Part shown: piece after piece, positions 26,724 to 34,853 of the stretch
Layout of the letters: each line of letters opens with the position of its first letter
How positions within the stretch are numbered: position 1 is the first letter of the stretch
Assembly: GCA_019694295.1 (NCBI GenBank)
Contig: JAIBCG010000006.1
Span: 1-64,000 of the forward strand
DNA: 64,000 nt
Source: Saprospiraceae bacterium
Lineage (GTDB): Bacteria; Bacteroidota; Bacteroidia; Chitinophagales; Saprospiraceae
Direction: 5' to 3'
Notes under the pieces: generated by a model
Seen by the model: the letters and a program-made list of their open reading frames with translations, nothing else
The model's database searches: none
Told to the model about the DNA's origin: nothing
Made by a program: the position numbers and the translations under genes

Positions 26724-27661
26724 CTTTCCGGGTTTAATTTGTTAACAATGATTTTCAGAATGCGTCTTTTGTCGGCTGCCTGAATGGTAAAATTGATACC
26801 TGCAAGCTCTATCGACTCACCCTTGGCCGGTACACGTTCAAGATTTTCGAGAATGAGTCCGGCTACCGTTTCGGCATTTCCTCTTAGGTCATCAAATGTT
26901 TCGTGGTCAAGGTCCATGATTTTGCACAAGTCCACGATCATTGTCTTACCCAAAAAGAGGTAGCTATTATTGTCTATTTTTCGGTAAACGATTTCTTCGT
27001 TAATATCGGACTCGTCACTTATTTCGCCAAATATTTCTTCCATGATGTCTTCCATGGTTATTAGACCTGTACACATGCCATATTCGTCAACCACGATGGC
27101 CATGTGCTTCTTTTCTTCTTGAAATACCTGTAACATGTGGTTGATGTATTTTGTTTCAGGCACATAGAGCACTTCTTTTGACATGACTTGCTCCCATTGT
27201 TCGTGGTTGTTATGATCAAAAAAGTGAAGAAGATCCTTTACGTTCATAATACCCACAATTTTATCAAACGAACCATCTACTACCGGTATCCTAGAATAAC
27301 CGGAGTCGCGGAATGTCTTGATGAGTTCGGTGAAGGATGCGTGTATGTCAATATGTACGACATCTATTCTGGCCTTCATAATTTGGCTTACCATTACGTC
27401 TCCAAAGCGTTCTATTCCTTTGCGTATTGATTTTTCCTGAATGTTATCTTGTTCTGTTGAAGGTCGGACGGCAATGTTTTGAGTCATTTCCTCTTTGTCG
27501 CCAAACATACGGAATAATCGTTCGATGGCCTTGATAAATGGTTTTTTGCCGGTGACGGCTCCCAATAGCATGGTAAGCATGACTGAGTAAAGGCCTGATG
27601 ATTGAATTGTAATAAATGCTTTGTCAAGAATCTGACATAAATGAGCGGGGTCTGCTTCCAA
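26720..27661 (-). CDS. gldE: GldE-like CBS/CorC domain protein, short, lacking the DUF21 domain
   Basis: 313 residues from a TTG at 27661; an in-frame stop lies 12 codons upstream and there is no ATG. Two CBS domains (~95-215: MVSQIMKARIDVVHID, GYSRIPVVDG, VDEYGMCTGLITMEDIMEEIFGEISDE) and a CorC_HlyC domain (~225-313) are intact. GldE proteins normally run to ~430-450 residues with a 3-4 helix CNNM/DUF21 membrane domain at the front. Here the GldE-like first residues (EADPAHL) are followed by only ~40 residues with one weak hydrophobic stretch (LYSVMLTMLLGAV) before the CBS part. That suggests an internal deletion. Position upstream of gldD supports the name. Confidence 0.8.
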   Translation of the reverse strand: MEADPAHLCQILDKAFITIQSSGLYSVMLTMLLGAVTGKKPFIKAIERLFRMFGDKEEMTQNIAVRPSTEQDNIQEKSIRKGIERFGDVMVSQIMKARIDVVHIDIHASFTELIKTFRDSGYSRIPVVDGSFDKIVGIMNVKDLLHFFDHNNHEQWEQVMSKEVLYVPETKYINHMLQVFQEEKKHMAIVVDEYGMCTGLITMEDIMEEIFGEISDESDINEEIVYRKIDNNSYLFLGKTMIVDLCKIMDLDHETFDDLRGNAETVAGLILENLERVPAKGESIELAGINFTIQAADKRRILKIIVNKLNPES

Positions 27662-27716
27662 GGTAATGAATGTATTGATTAACTGAATATTACGGAATCA
27701 TGAAAATATTGTTCAA

Positions 27717-28160
27717 TTAAAATGGGAGATCATCTGATTGAGATGATTCGTCAAAGGGGCTGCTGTATCCTGATTCGGTTGCGTGTTCCGACACTGGCCT
27801 GGTACCCGATCTTGCTTCGTCATGGCCGGCAGTTTCTTTTTTATCCAACACACGGATGTTTTCAGCTTCTACTTCTACAGATATCCTTTCTACACCATTC
27901 TGGTCGGTATATTTTCTTCTTCGCAATTTGCCTTCTACAAATACTGTATTACCTTTCTTACAGTCTCTTTCAGCACGATCGGCAAGAGCTCGCCATGCTA
28001 CAATATCGTGCCAATCCGTGATGGTTTGCCAGTCACCGTTTTTGTCTTTATAGTTTTCGTTGGTGGCTATCGGGAAACGTGCTACCTTTGATCCGTTAGG
28101 CAAATTTCTTATTTCGGCATCTCTGCCCAGGTTTCCTATCAGTATTACTTTGTTGATCAT
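27717..28160 (-). CDS. ssb: Single-stranded DNA-binding protein
   Basis: 147 residues. An OB-fold (1-107) starts MINKVILIGNLGRDAEIR and has the family segments FPIATNENYKDKNGDW, TDWHDIVAWRALAD and VFVEGKLRRRKYTDQNG. A flexible Ser/Gly/Glu linker and the acidic tip SDDLPF, which recruits repair and replication partners, complete it. It begins 9 bases after the mutY stop, in the conserved mutY-ssb-gldE-gldD order. Confidence 0.96.
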   Translation of the reverse strand: MINKVILIGNLGRDAEIRNLPNGSKVARFPIATNENYKDKNGDWQTITDWHDIVAWRALADRAERDCKKGNTVFVEGKLRRRKYTDQNGVERISVEVEAENIRVLDKKETAGHDEARSGTRPVSEHATESGYSSPFDESSQSDDLPF

Positions 28161-28169
28161 GATTGTGTT

Positions 28170-29228
28170 TTAAATTATTGCTTGTTGTTGTAATATGTTT
28201 AGTACCAGTTTAGGAAACGCAAATTTATGCAAATTATTTGGTTCTGAATATCGCAAGGTATCAGTTTTCGTTTCAAGTGGCTCATCTGTATGTAAGACAA
28301 TAATGCGGGCGAAAATGTTCTGATGAGTAAGTGTTTGGTGAAATATTTTTTCAGACAAGGAGACTTTGGACATTTTTTCCTTCAAAAAGACTGGCAGATT
28401 GTCGGTTGACCAGTTTTCATCTGTTTCGAAACATGGCAGTTGGTAAAGGTGTTGCCAGATGTCGCGGTTAGTTCTTTGTTCGATGAATATACCTTTTTTA
28501 TGATGTATAAGGCAATAAATGAAGAAGCGGTTTTTACGTAAAATTTTCTTTTTCTTAGGTGGCAAATCATTTGTACGCATGTGATTGAATGCAAAACACG
28601 CCTTGTTCATCTGGCATTTGGTACAATCCGGTTTATGAGGTATGCATTGCAATGCACCAAAATTCATAATGGCTTGGTTGAATGCTGAAGAAGGGCTGAG
28701 CTGTATAAGTTTGTCTGCTTTTTCGCTTATTTCTTTCTTTAGGATTCCTACATCACCATTGCCATCAAGACCGAAGTACCTAGACAATACCCTTATGACA
28801 TTGCCATCAACTACCGCATTTGGCAGGTTGAATGCAAATGATGCTACCGCTGCAGCAGTATAAGGCCCGATACCAGGAAGGCTCAGTATTTGTTTGTACA
28901 GTTGTGGAAATTTACCACCCAACTCATCTTCAATTTTTTTTGCTGCCTTATGCAGATTTCGTGCCCTGGTATAATATCCAAGTCCTTCCCAGGCCTTTAA
29001 CACATCCGCAAGGGATGATTGTGCCAGAGTTTTGTTATCTGGGAATTTTTTTATAAATGCCAGGTAATAATCCCAGCCCTGGTGTACGCGTGTCTGTTGA
29101 AGTATTACTTCTGATATCCAGATGCGGTATGGGTCAAGGGTCTCTTTCCAGGGCATAGGCCTTGGATTATTTTCGTGCCAATGCAGCAGGAGTCCTGTAA
29201 ATACAGCGTTTGGGTCTTCATTATGCAT
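28170..29228 (-). CDS. mutY: A/G-specific adenine glycosylase
   Basis: 352 residues. It removes adenine opposite 8-oxoguanine. The catalytic Glu is in WISEVILQQTRV (~residue 40), the HhH motif in LPGIGPYTAAAVASFAF, the catalytic Asp in VDGNVIRVLSRYF, and the 4Fe-4S cluster in CIPHKPDCTKCQMNKAC. The C-terminal ~120 residues form the NUDIX-like 8-oxoG recognition domain (IFIEQRTNRDIWQHLYQLPCFE). Length is standard. It is the first gene of the mutY-ssb-gldE-gldD run. Confidence 0.95.
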   Translation of the reverse strand: MHNEDPNAVFTGLLLHWHENNPRPMPWKETLDPYRIWISEVILQQTRVHQGWDYYLAFIKKFPDNKTLAQSSLADVLKAWEGLGYYTRARNLHKAAKKIEDELGGKFPQLYKQILSLPGIGPYTAAAVASFAFNLPNAVVDGNVIRVLSRYFGLDGNGDVGILKKEISEKADKLIQLSPSSAFNQAIMNFGALQCIPHKPDCTKCQMNKACFAFNHMRTNDLPPKKKKILRKNRFFIYCLIHHKKGIFIEQRTNRDIWQHLYQLPCFETDENWSTDNLPVFLKEKMSKVSLSEKIFHQTLTHQNIFARIIVLHTDEPLETKTDTLRYSEPNNLHKFAFPKLVLNILQQQAII

Positions 29229-29273
29229 GAGTTGTGCGTATTGGTCTGTAAAAATACATTTTCACACAGACAA

Positions 29274-29306
29274 AAAATGGCAACAAATTTATTTTGCTGC
29301 CATTTT
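29274..29306 (-). terminator. Terminator of the ECF sigma gene
   Basis: AAAATGGCA (29274-29282) pairs perfectly with TGCCATTTT (29298-29306). On the minus strand the hairpin is followed by a T tract, 30 bases after the sigma-factor stop. Confidence 0.75.
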
Positions 29307-29335
29307 AAGAATATGAAGGATTGACGAATTTTCTT

Positions 29336-29872
29336 TTAATTTACCATTTCGTATGCACTTGCTATTTTGTCGTACTTTCTGTAGATGAGGTCTTTAAGTT
29401 CTTTTCTGGCAAAGAATATTCTACTCTTGACCGTACCGAGTGGCAAATTAAGCTCATCTGCTATTTCCTGATATTTGAAGCCTTCGTAATGCATCTCAAA
29501 GGGAATGCGTATAGAATCATCAAGTGAGTCAATCATGGCGTGCAGTTCTTCCATCATAATGTTGTTGTCGCCTTCATTGATGGTAGCAATACTGCCACTG
29601 TTCAGGTAAAACTGATTATCCGTACTGTCCATGATGGTGTTAGCCTTCACTTTCTTGCGGTAATTGTTGATGAAAATGTTCTTCATGATGGTAAATATCC
29701 ATGCCTTGAAGTTGGTACCGGTTATAAATTTCTCTCTGTTGCTGAGAGCTCTATATGCTGTTTCCTGATACAAATCGCGCGAATCTTCAAGATTTTTTGT
29801 AAGATTGTAAGAAAATGCTTGTAGCACTGCCGTCAGGGCATTGAACTTATTATAGAATTCGACTGATGACAT
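29336..29872 (-). CDS. ECF-type RNA polymerase sigma factor
   Basis: 178 residues with the two sigma-70 modules. Region 2 spans ~15-85 (DSRDLYQETAYRALSNREKF, NFKAWIFTIMKNIFINNYRK). Region 4 spans ~115-165 (IPFEMHYEGFKYQEIADELNLPLGTVKSRIFFARKELKDLI). No anti-sigma gene is adjacent, as in the stand-alone Bacteroidota ECF factors. The gene has its own promoter and terminator and so is transcribed alone. Target genes are unknown. Confidence 0.9.
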   Translation of the reverse strand: MSSVEFYNKFNALTAVLQAFSYNLTKNLEDSRDLYQETAYRALSNREKFITGTNFKAWIFTIMKNIFINNYRKKVKANTIMDSTDNQFYLNSGSIATINEGDNNIMMEELHAMIDSLDDSIRIPFEMHYEGFKYQEIADELNLPLGTVKSRIFFARKELKDLIYRKYDKIASAYEMVN

Positions 29873-29897
29873 AATGTTGTGTTTTTATTTGTTGAAC

Positions 29898-29928
29898 CAA
29901 AGTTACTTCAAGCTTAAACAAAAAACAA
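29898..29928 (-). promoter_or_regulatory. Promoter of the ECF sigma gene
   Basis: On the minus strand there is a TTG (29928-29926), 20 bases, then a perfect -7 box TAACTTTG (29905-29898), 26 bases before the ATG. Confidence 0.65.
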
Positions 29929-30073
29929 GCTTGTCAGAAAAAATATTTAGATAAATTCTAATTAAGGTTGCAAAATATTGAAAATCAGATAATTAAATTT
30001 TCTTAAAATTTTGTTAAACAATTTTAACTTTCAATTTATTTTGAAAGTTTTATAAAAAATTTTATTAGATGCC

Positions 30074-31180
30074 TTACTTCTGGGCCTTTGAATTGAGATA
30101 AATGGCTACTCCGATAAAAAATAGATTGGGTATCCATACGCCGATAACAGAAGGCAGTGAATCGTTTTGTGCAAATGTTATCGAAAATCTGGAAAGGAAT
30201 ACATAAATGGCACCCAAGCCAATACCAATAGCAAGATGCAGACCCATTCCGCCTCTCACTTTTCGGGTGGCAACGGCTGTGCCTATGAGCGTAAGGATAA
30301 TGATAGAAATGCTGTCAGCAGTACGACGGTGAAACTCTATTTCGAATGGTTTGGCAATTCCGGATCCTCGTTCGTTTTCTTTTTCAACATAGTCCAAAAG
30401 CTCAAGTGAAGTAAGCATTTCTTTCTGGTTAATATACTGTACGAAGTCATCAGGCGAAAGATTTAACTTCAGCTCGCGCGTGCCTGACTTATCTACATGA
30501 ATGGTTTCCTTAAGGCCGTTGAAGCTCCGTTCTTCTATATTGCTGAGTTTCCATTTTAGGGTCTTGGGGTCCCATTCTGCGCTCTTTGCTTTGAGTATAT
30601 ATACTAGGTCAGAGTCTTTGAATTTTTCGACCCTGAAATCGCGTGCCGTTTTATCATTTTTATTAAAAAACTTGAGATAGACCTTGGTATCTTTACTTAC
30701 AAACAGATGAACATTCTCGGTTTTGCCTTTATCATTATTTTTATGAATGTAAGTATGTTCAAAGTCTAATCTTTCTTTGTTGGCAAGAGGTATCATGTAG
30801 TGATTGCCAAACAAATGTATCATGGTAATAAGGATGGCAGGAACCAAAAATGAAATCTGCATCCGTCTGAAACTAATACCGGCGTTAAATACAGAAATAA
30901 TTTCTGAATTATGAGCCATTCGAGATGAAAAAAAAATCACAGCTATGAGTGATATCAATGGCCATAAAAGCCAGTTGATGTACGGTATGAAATTTAAATA
31001 ATAATCGAACAAAATCTGGTGCGCCGTACAAGCCTCATGAAGGAAGTCTTCAACCTTTTCACTGAAATCGATGACAACAGATATCATTGTAAAAAGCAAT
31101 ACGGTAAAGAAGAACGTAAAGATGTACTTTTTGAAGATATAGAGATCCAGTATTTTTATTTTCGAGAAGAATTCTTTCAT
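30074..31180 (-). CDS. LptF/LptG family LPS export permease
   Basis: 368 residues from the ATG at 31180, 4 bases after the tgt stop; the frame runs on inside tgt to 31330. It shows the YjgP/YjgQ layout of three N-terminal helices (LYIFKKYIFTFFFTVLLFTMISVVIDFSE at the front), a beta-jellyroll periplasmic domain (~135-260) and three C-terminal helices (~275-365). It would extract LPS from the inner membrane together with LptB and a partner permease. LptF and LptG are hard to separate by eye; the tgt neighbourhood is usual for this paralogue in Bacteroidota. Confidence 0.88.
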   Translation of the reverse strand: MKEFFSKIKILDLYIFKKYIFTFFFTVLLFTMISVVIDFSEKVEDFLHEACTAHQILFDYYLNFIPYINWLLWPLISLIAVIFFSSRMAHNSEIISVFNAGISFRRMQISFLVPAILITMIHLFGNHYMIPLANKERLDFEHTYIHKNNDKGKTENVHLFVSKDTKVYLKFFNKNDKTARDFRVEKFKDSDLVYILKAKSAEWDPKTLKWKLSNIEERSFNGLKETIHVDKSGTRELKLNLSPDDFVQYINQKEMLTSLELLDYVEKENERGSGIAKPFEIEFHRRTADSISIIILTLIGTAVATRKVRGGMGLHLAIGIGLGAIYVFLSRFSITFAQNDSLPSVIGVWIPNLFFIGVAIYLNSKAQK

Positions 31181-31184
31181 TTGG

Positions 31185-32315
31185 TTATAATCTCCTTGTA
31201 ATGATGGGCAAGATATGATTTTTCCAAGACACAAATTCATCTGCAAGGATCTTTTCGCGTGCTTGTTTGACGATAGAAAGGAAGAATGACAGGTTTTGCA
31301 GAGTTGCCAATTGGGCTCCGAGTATTTCACCCTGCTTCATCAGATGCCTAAGGTATGCCTTCGAATGTTGCCTGCTGGTACGGCATTCACTTTGTTCATC
31401 TATGGGGCTGTGGTCGGTCTCCCATTTCTGATTTTTGATATTGATGATGCCTTCATGTGTGTAAAGTATGCCATGTCGTGCATTTCGTGTAGGTAGTACA
31501 CAATCAAACATGTCAATACCGAGGCCTATTGATTCGATGATATTCTCCGGTGTACCTACGCCCATGAGGTAGCGGGCTTGCTCCTGAGGAAGTATATTGC
31601 AAACGATGTCGGTCATCTCGTACATCAGTTCGTGCGACTCGCCCACGCTCAATCCACCGATGGCATAGGCTTCACTTTCGACACTACAAACGAACTCTGC
31701 CGACTGTCTGCGCAAATCAGGATAAACACCACCCTGCACGATGGGTACCAGCGACTGTTCATAGCTGTATTTTGAAGGCGTATTGTCAAAATGCGACATG
31801 CATCTTTTAAGCCATCTATGGGTAAGCTCCATTGATTTTTTTACATAATTATGATCACTTGGGTAAGGCGGACATTCATCAAATGCCATAATGATATCGC
31901 CACCTATTATACGTTGAATATCGATGGCATATTCCGGAGAAAAAAAATGAGTTGAGCCATCAATGTGCGATTTGAATTTGACACCTTCTTCGGTTATTTT
32001 TCGGTTAGCAGCAAGCGAATATACCTGGTATCCACCACTATCTGTGAGTATGGGTTTGTCCCATTTATTGAATCTGTGGAGACCGCCGGCTGACTCTAAT
32101 ACCTGTAGCCCAGGGCGGAGATACAAATGATAGGTATTGCCCAGTATGATCTGAGCACCTATTTCTTCTGTGAGCTCATGTGTATGTACGGCCTTAACAG
32201 TGCCGGCTGTACCTACCGGCATAAATATTGGGGTCTGAATATCACCGTGGTCAGTGGTGATGATACCTACCCGGGCTTTGCTGTGTTTGTCGGTATGTAT
32301 TTTTTTAAATTTCAC
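31185..32315 (-). CDS. tgt: tRNA-guanine transglycosylase (queuine tRNA-ribosyltransferase)
   Basis: 376 residues. It swaps guanine 34 for preQ1 in tRNAs with GUN anticodons. Motifs: PIFMPVGTAGTVK, the nucleophile region LTDSGGYQVYSL, AFDECPPYPS, VPIVQGGVYPDLR, AIGGLSVGE, and FDCVLPTRNARHG. The zinc ligands near the C-terminus, usually CxCxxC, are not clear here: the segment ESECRTSRQHSKAYLRHLM has a shortened form (C-x5-H). The start is GTG at 32315, because an in-frame stop lies four codons upstream. It follows rodA by 9 bases. Confidence 0.93.
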   Translation of the reverse strand: MKFKKIHTDKHSKARVGIITTDHGDIQTPIFMPVGTAGTVKAVHTHELTEEIGAQIILGNTYHLYLRPGLQVLESAGGLHRFNKWDKPILTDSGGYQVYSLAANRKITEEGVKFKSHIDGSTHFFSPEYAIDIQRIIGGDIIMAFDECPPYPSDHNYVKKSMELTHRWLKRCMSHFDNTPSKYSYEQSLVPIVQGGVYPDLRRQSAEFVCSVESEAYAIGGLSVGESHELMYEMTDIVCNILPQEQARYLMGVGTPENIIESIGLGIDMFDCVLPTRNARHGILYTHEGIINIKNQKWETDHSPIDEQSECRTSRQHSKAYLRHLMKQGEILGAQLATLQNLSFFLSIVKQAREKILADEFVSWKNHILPIITRRL

Positions 32316-32324
32316 TTTTTCGCT

Positions 32325-33734
32325 TTATAATGAATTTCGGTGACTATCCAGCTTGAGTACAATGGCCATCATCATTGAAAAACTCATCAATGAAGAGCCG
32401 CCATAGCTGACAAACGGAAGTGGCACACCTATGACCGGTACAAGCCCGATAGTCATACCAATATTTATAAAAAAATGGAAAAACAGAATACCTGTAATAC
32501 CATAGATAAAATTTCGTGAAAAGGCAGACCTCTGTCGTTCGGCAAGCATAATCAACCTTATCAGTAGCCAGACGAAGAGGCCGGTGACGATAAAACTGCC
32601 CACAAAACCGTGTTCTTCTCCTACGGTACAAAATATAAAGTCAGTTTTTTGCTCAGGTATATAGCTGTGTTTGGTAAGAATGCCGTTTGAGAAGCCTTTG
32701 CCGGTGATACCCCCCGAGCCAATTGCCATCTTTGACTGCAGTACGTTATAGAGTGCACCTCGCGGATCACTTTTGTCAGGATTGAGCCACACGTTCAATC
32801 TATCTTGCTGGTGTGGTTTTAGGATGTTGTTGAATGTGTAATACGAACTTAGACTAAAGCTCACAGCAATAAGGCATGCCATAAATGTAAAGAATGCAAG
32901 CTGCTGTTTTCTGTTTTGATAATGTATGAATGATAATATCAGTATCAGCAAGCCAATGCCTGAGAAAACCCAGTTGTGAAATTCGTACTTAAGGCTGAAT
33001 CCGGTCAATACAAGAAGTGCCAGTATGCCAATACTCAAATAGAGTTTGTTAAATCTAAAGCTATAAATAAGTATTCCGGAACCAATAAGCAGCAGTGCCG
33101 CCACCAGATAGTGGATTTCTACCTTAAGCGACAGGACAAACAATGTGCCTATGGAAAAAATAAAAATCGCGAACAGAGGGCTCATCCCATTGCGGTACAG
33201 CATAATCAAAAATGACAAAAATATTAGTGAAGAGCCCGCATCTGGTTGTAATGCAATAAAAAATATCGGAGTGAGAATGATACCAATACTTACTAGGAAT
33301 GTCTTAGTACGTTTGAGGCTTACACCGGGCAGGCTCAGATAACTGCTCAAAGCCAGGCATGTACCGAGTTTGGCAAGCTCAGCAGGTTGAAAAGTAAAGC
33401 CCGATATTGCAAACCAAGATTTCTGCCCTTTGATGGTAACTCCGAAGATGAGAACAGACAATAAAAGAAAAAGGGCAAGACCAAATATTGGGTACGCAAA
33501 TACCCGCCAGATCTTCCAGTCTAAGAAAAAAACGAACAAACTGATTACAAAAGATACACTGATAAACAACAACTCCTTTGCCGTGTTGGAGCGAAAGTTT
33601 ATCAATCCGGCTTCGATAAATTTATGTTTGTCAACTGCATAAATCATCACCCAACCTATGGCTATAAGGCTTAACCATAACGAAAAACTGACCCAGTCAA
33701 TGTTTTCTTTAATGAGTGATTTAGGTGCTGACAT
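32325..33734 (-). CDS. rodA: Rod-shape determining protein RodA (SEDS glycosyltransferase)
   Basis: 469 residues, about 10-12 membrane helices. As a SEDS peptidoglycan polymerase it works with PBP2 in elongation. Signatures: KSWFAISGFTFQPAELAKL, LQPDAGSSLIFLSF, the periplasmic loop with HQQDRLNVWLNPDKSDPRGALYNVLQSKMAIGSGG, TDFIFCTVGEEHGFVG, and PFVSYGGSSLMSFS. It is longer than enteric RodA because of extra helices around 195-300, common in Bacteroidota. It heads the rodA-tgt-lptG run. Confidence 0.93.
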   Translation of the reverse strand: MSAPKSLIKENIDWVSFSLWLSLIAIGWVMIYAVDKHKFIEAGLINFRSNTAKELLFISVSFVISLFVFFLDWKIWRVFAYPIFGLALFLLLSVLIFGVTIKGQKSWFAISGFTFQPAELAKLGTCLALSSYLSLPGVSLKRTKTFLVSIGIILTPIFFIALQPDAGSSLIFLSFLIMLYRNGMSPLFAIFIFSIGTLFVLSLKVEIHYLVAALLLIGSGILIYSFRFNKLYLSIGILALLVLTGFSLKYEFHNWVFSGIGLLILILSFIHYQNRKQQLAFFTFMACLIAVSFSLSSYYTFNNILKPHQQDRLNVWLNPDKSDPRGALYNVLQSKMAIGSGGITGKGFSNGILTKHSYIPEQKTDFIFCTVGEEHGFVGSFIVTGLFVWLLIRLIMLAERQRSAFSRNFIYGITGILFFHFFINIGMTIGLVPVIGVPLPFVSYGGSSLMSFSMMMAIVLKLDSHRNSL

Positions 33735-33746
33735 CGGCGGGCATTG

Positions 33747-34145
33747 TTATTCGTAATCTTTACCCAGTTCTGCTGTTTTCAGTACATCGCGTGTGAGATA
33801 CGCACTTTTGTATTTTGTTTTCACTCCATTCAAAGCACTTTCTGCTTTATTTTTATGAAGGAATGCGCCTATTTTTAACTTGTAGTAAGGTTTGTCGTAT
33901 GAAATGATTGGTTGATATTGCGAATAATCACGTTCAATCTGCTTTTTCATACTTTCCACCTGCTTTCTGTCAACACTTGCCGATATCTGAATCCTCCAGC
34001 CATGTACTGTTTTGTCAGGTGATTTGTTGCTGTTGGTAAAATTTTGCATGATTCTGGCTACGTCGGCATCTTCGTTAATGACTACCTGCGCCTTTGTTCC
34101 CACAAAAATGCAAATTGCAAAGATTAGTAAAATATATTTTTTCAT
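33747..34145 (-). CDS. Exported SPOR-domain protein
   Basis: 132 residues. A signal peptide (MKKYILLIFAICIFVGTKAQ) precedes a short linker and then a SPOR domain (~48-120): GWRIQISASVDRKQVESMKKQIE ... YYKLKIGAFLHKNKAESAL. SPOR domains bind peptidoglycan stripped of stem peptides, usually at the division site. It sits 12 bases upstream of rodA on the same strand, which fits a cell-wall role. Confidence 0.85.
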   Translation of the reverse strand: MKKYILLIFAICIFVGTKAQVVINEDADVARIMQNFTNSNKSPDKTVHGWRIQISASVDRKQVESMKKQIERDYSQYQPIISYDKPYYKLKIGAFLHKNKAESALNGVKTKYKSAYLTRDVLKTAELGKDYE

Positions 34146-34153
34146 AATAAAGC

Positions 34154-34810
34154 TTAATTTTCCATGGTTTGAATAATGTTAATGGAGGAAGAAGTACCAA
34201 TTCTATCTGCTCCAGCTTGTATCAGTTCCAAAGCTTGTAGCCGGGTGCGAATACCACCGGAGGCTTTGATCTTTATTTCACTTTCAGTCAATAATCTTAT
34301 TCGGCTTATTTCTTCCGGTGTGACTGCATAACCGTTTAGGAGCATGCCGGTAGAGGTTTTTATGTAATCAGGCAGGCATTTATTAATGATCGCACATACT
34401 GTACTTAATTGTATTTCACTTAACGAACCCGATTCTACGATTATTTTACTCAAGATATGGTTTTCACGGCATTTTCCGATCAACGAGTATAATTCATTTT
34501 CAACAAATTCATAATTTCCGGAATGAAACTGCTGGAGATTGATAACGAAGTCAAGTTCGTTTACACCTTCCTCTGATAATTCGGTCACTTCCGCAATTTT
34601 CGTTTTGGTAGTCTGGTAGCCACACGGGAAACCCACTACCGAACAAATACGCAGTTCGGGAAATTGTCTCCTCAAATTCCTGACAGCCGAAGGAGGTACA
34701 CATACCGAAGCGAACCCAAACAAGATGGCCTCGTTCGCAAGTTGGTAAAACGCATCATCAGTTGCATTAAACTTCAGTAATGTATGATCTATATATCCTT
34801 CGATATTCAT
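34154..34810 (-). CDS. deoC: Deoxyribose-phosphate aldolase
   Basis: 218 residues, a DERA-type TIM barrel splitting 2-deoxyribose 5-phosphate to glyceraldehyde 3-phosphate and acetaldehyde. IDHTLLK is at the N-terminus and SVVGFPCG follows. The Schiff-base lysine is in DYIKTSTGM, the second lysine in IKASGGIRT, and the phosphate loop is GADRIGTSS. It follows secA on the same strand by 43 bases. Confidence 0.95.
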   Translation of the reverse strand: MNIEGYIDHTLLKFNATDDAFYQLANEAILFGFASVCVPPSAVRNLRRQFPELRICSVVGFPCGYQTTKTKIAEVTELSEEGVNELDFVINLQQFHSGNYEFVENELYSLIGKCRENHILSKIIVESGSLSEIQLSTVCAIINKCLPDYIKTSTGMLLNGYAVTPEEISRIRLLTESEIKIKASGGIRTRLQALELIQAGADRIGTSSSINIIQTMEN

Positions 34811-34853
34811 TTAGTGGCGGTTTTCTTAGTTTCATTTGGCAAGTGGAAGATCA

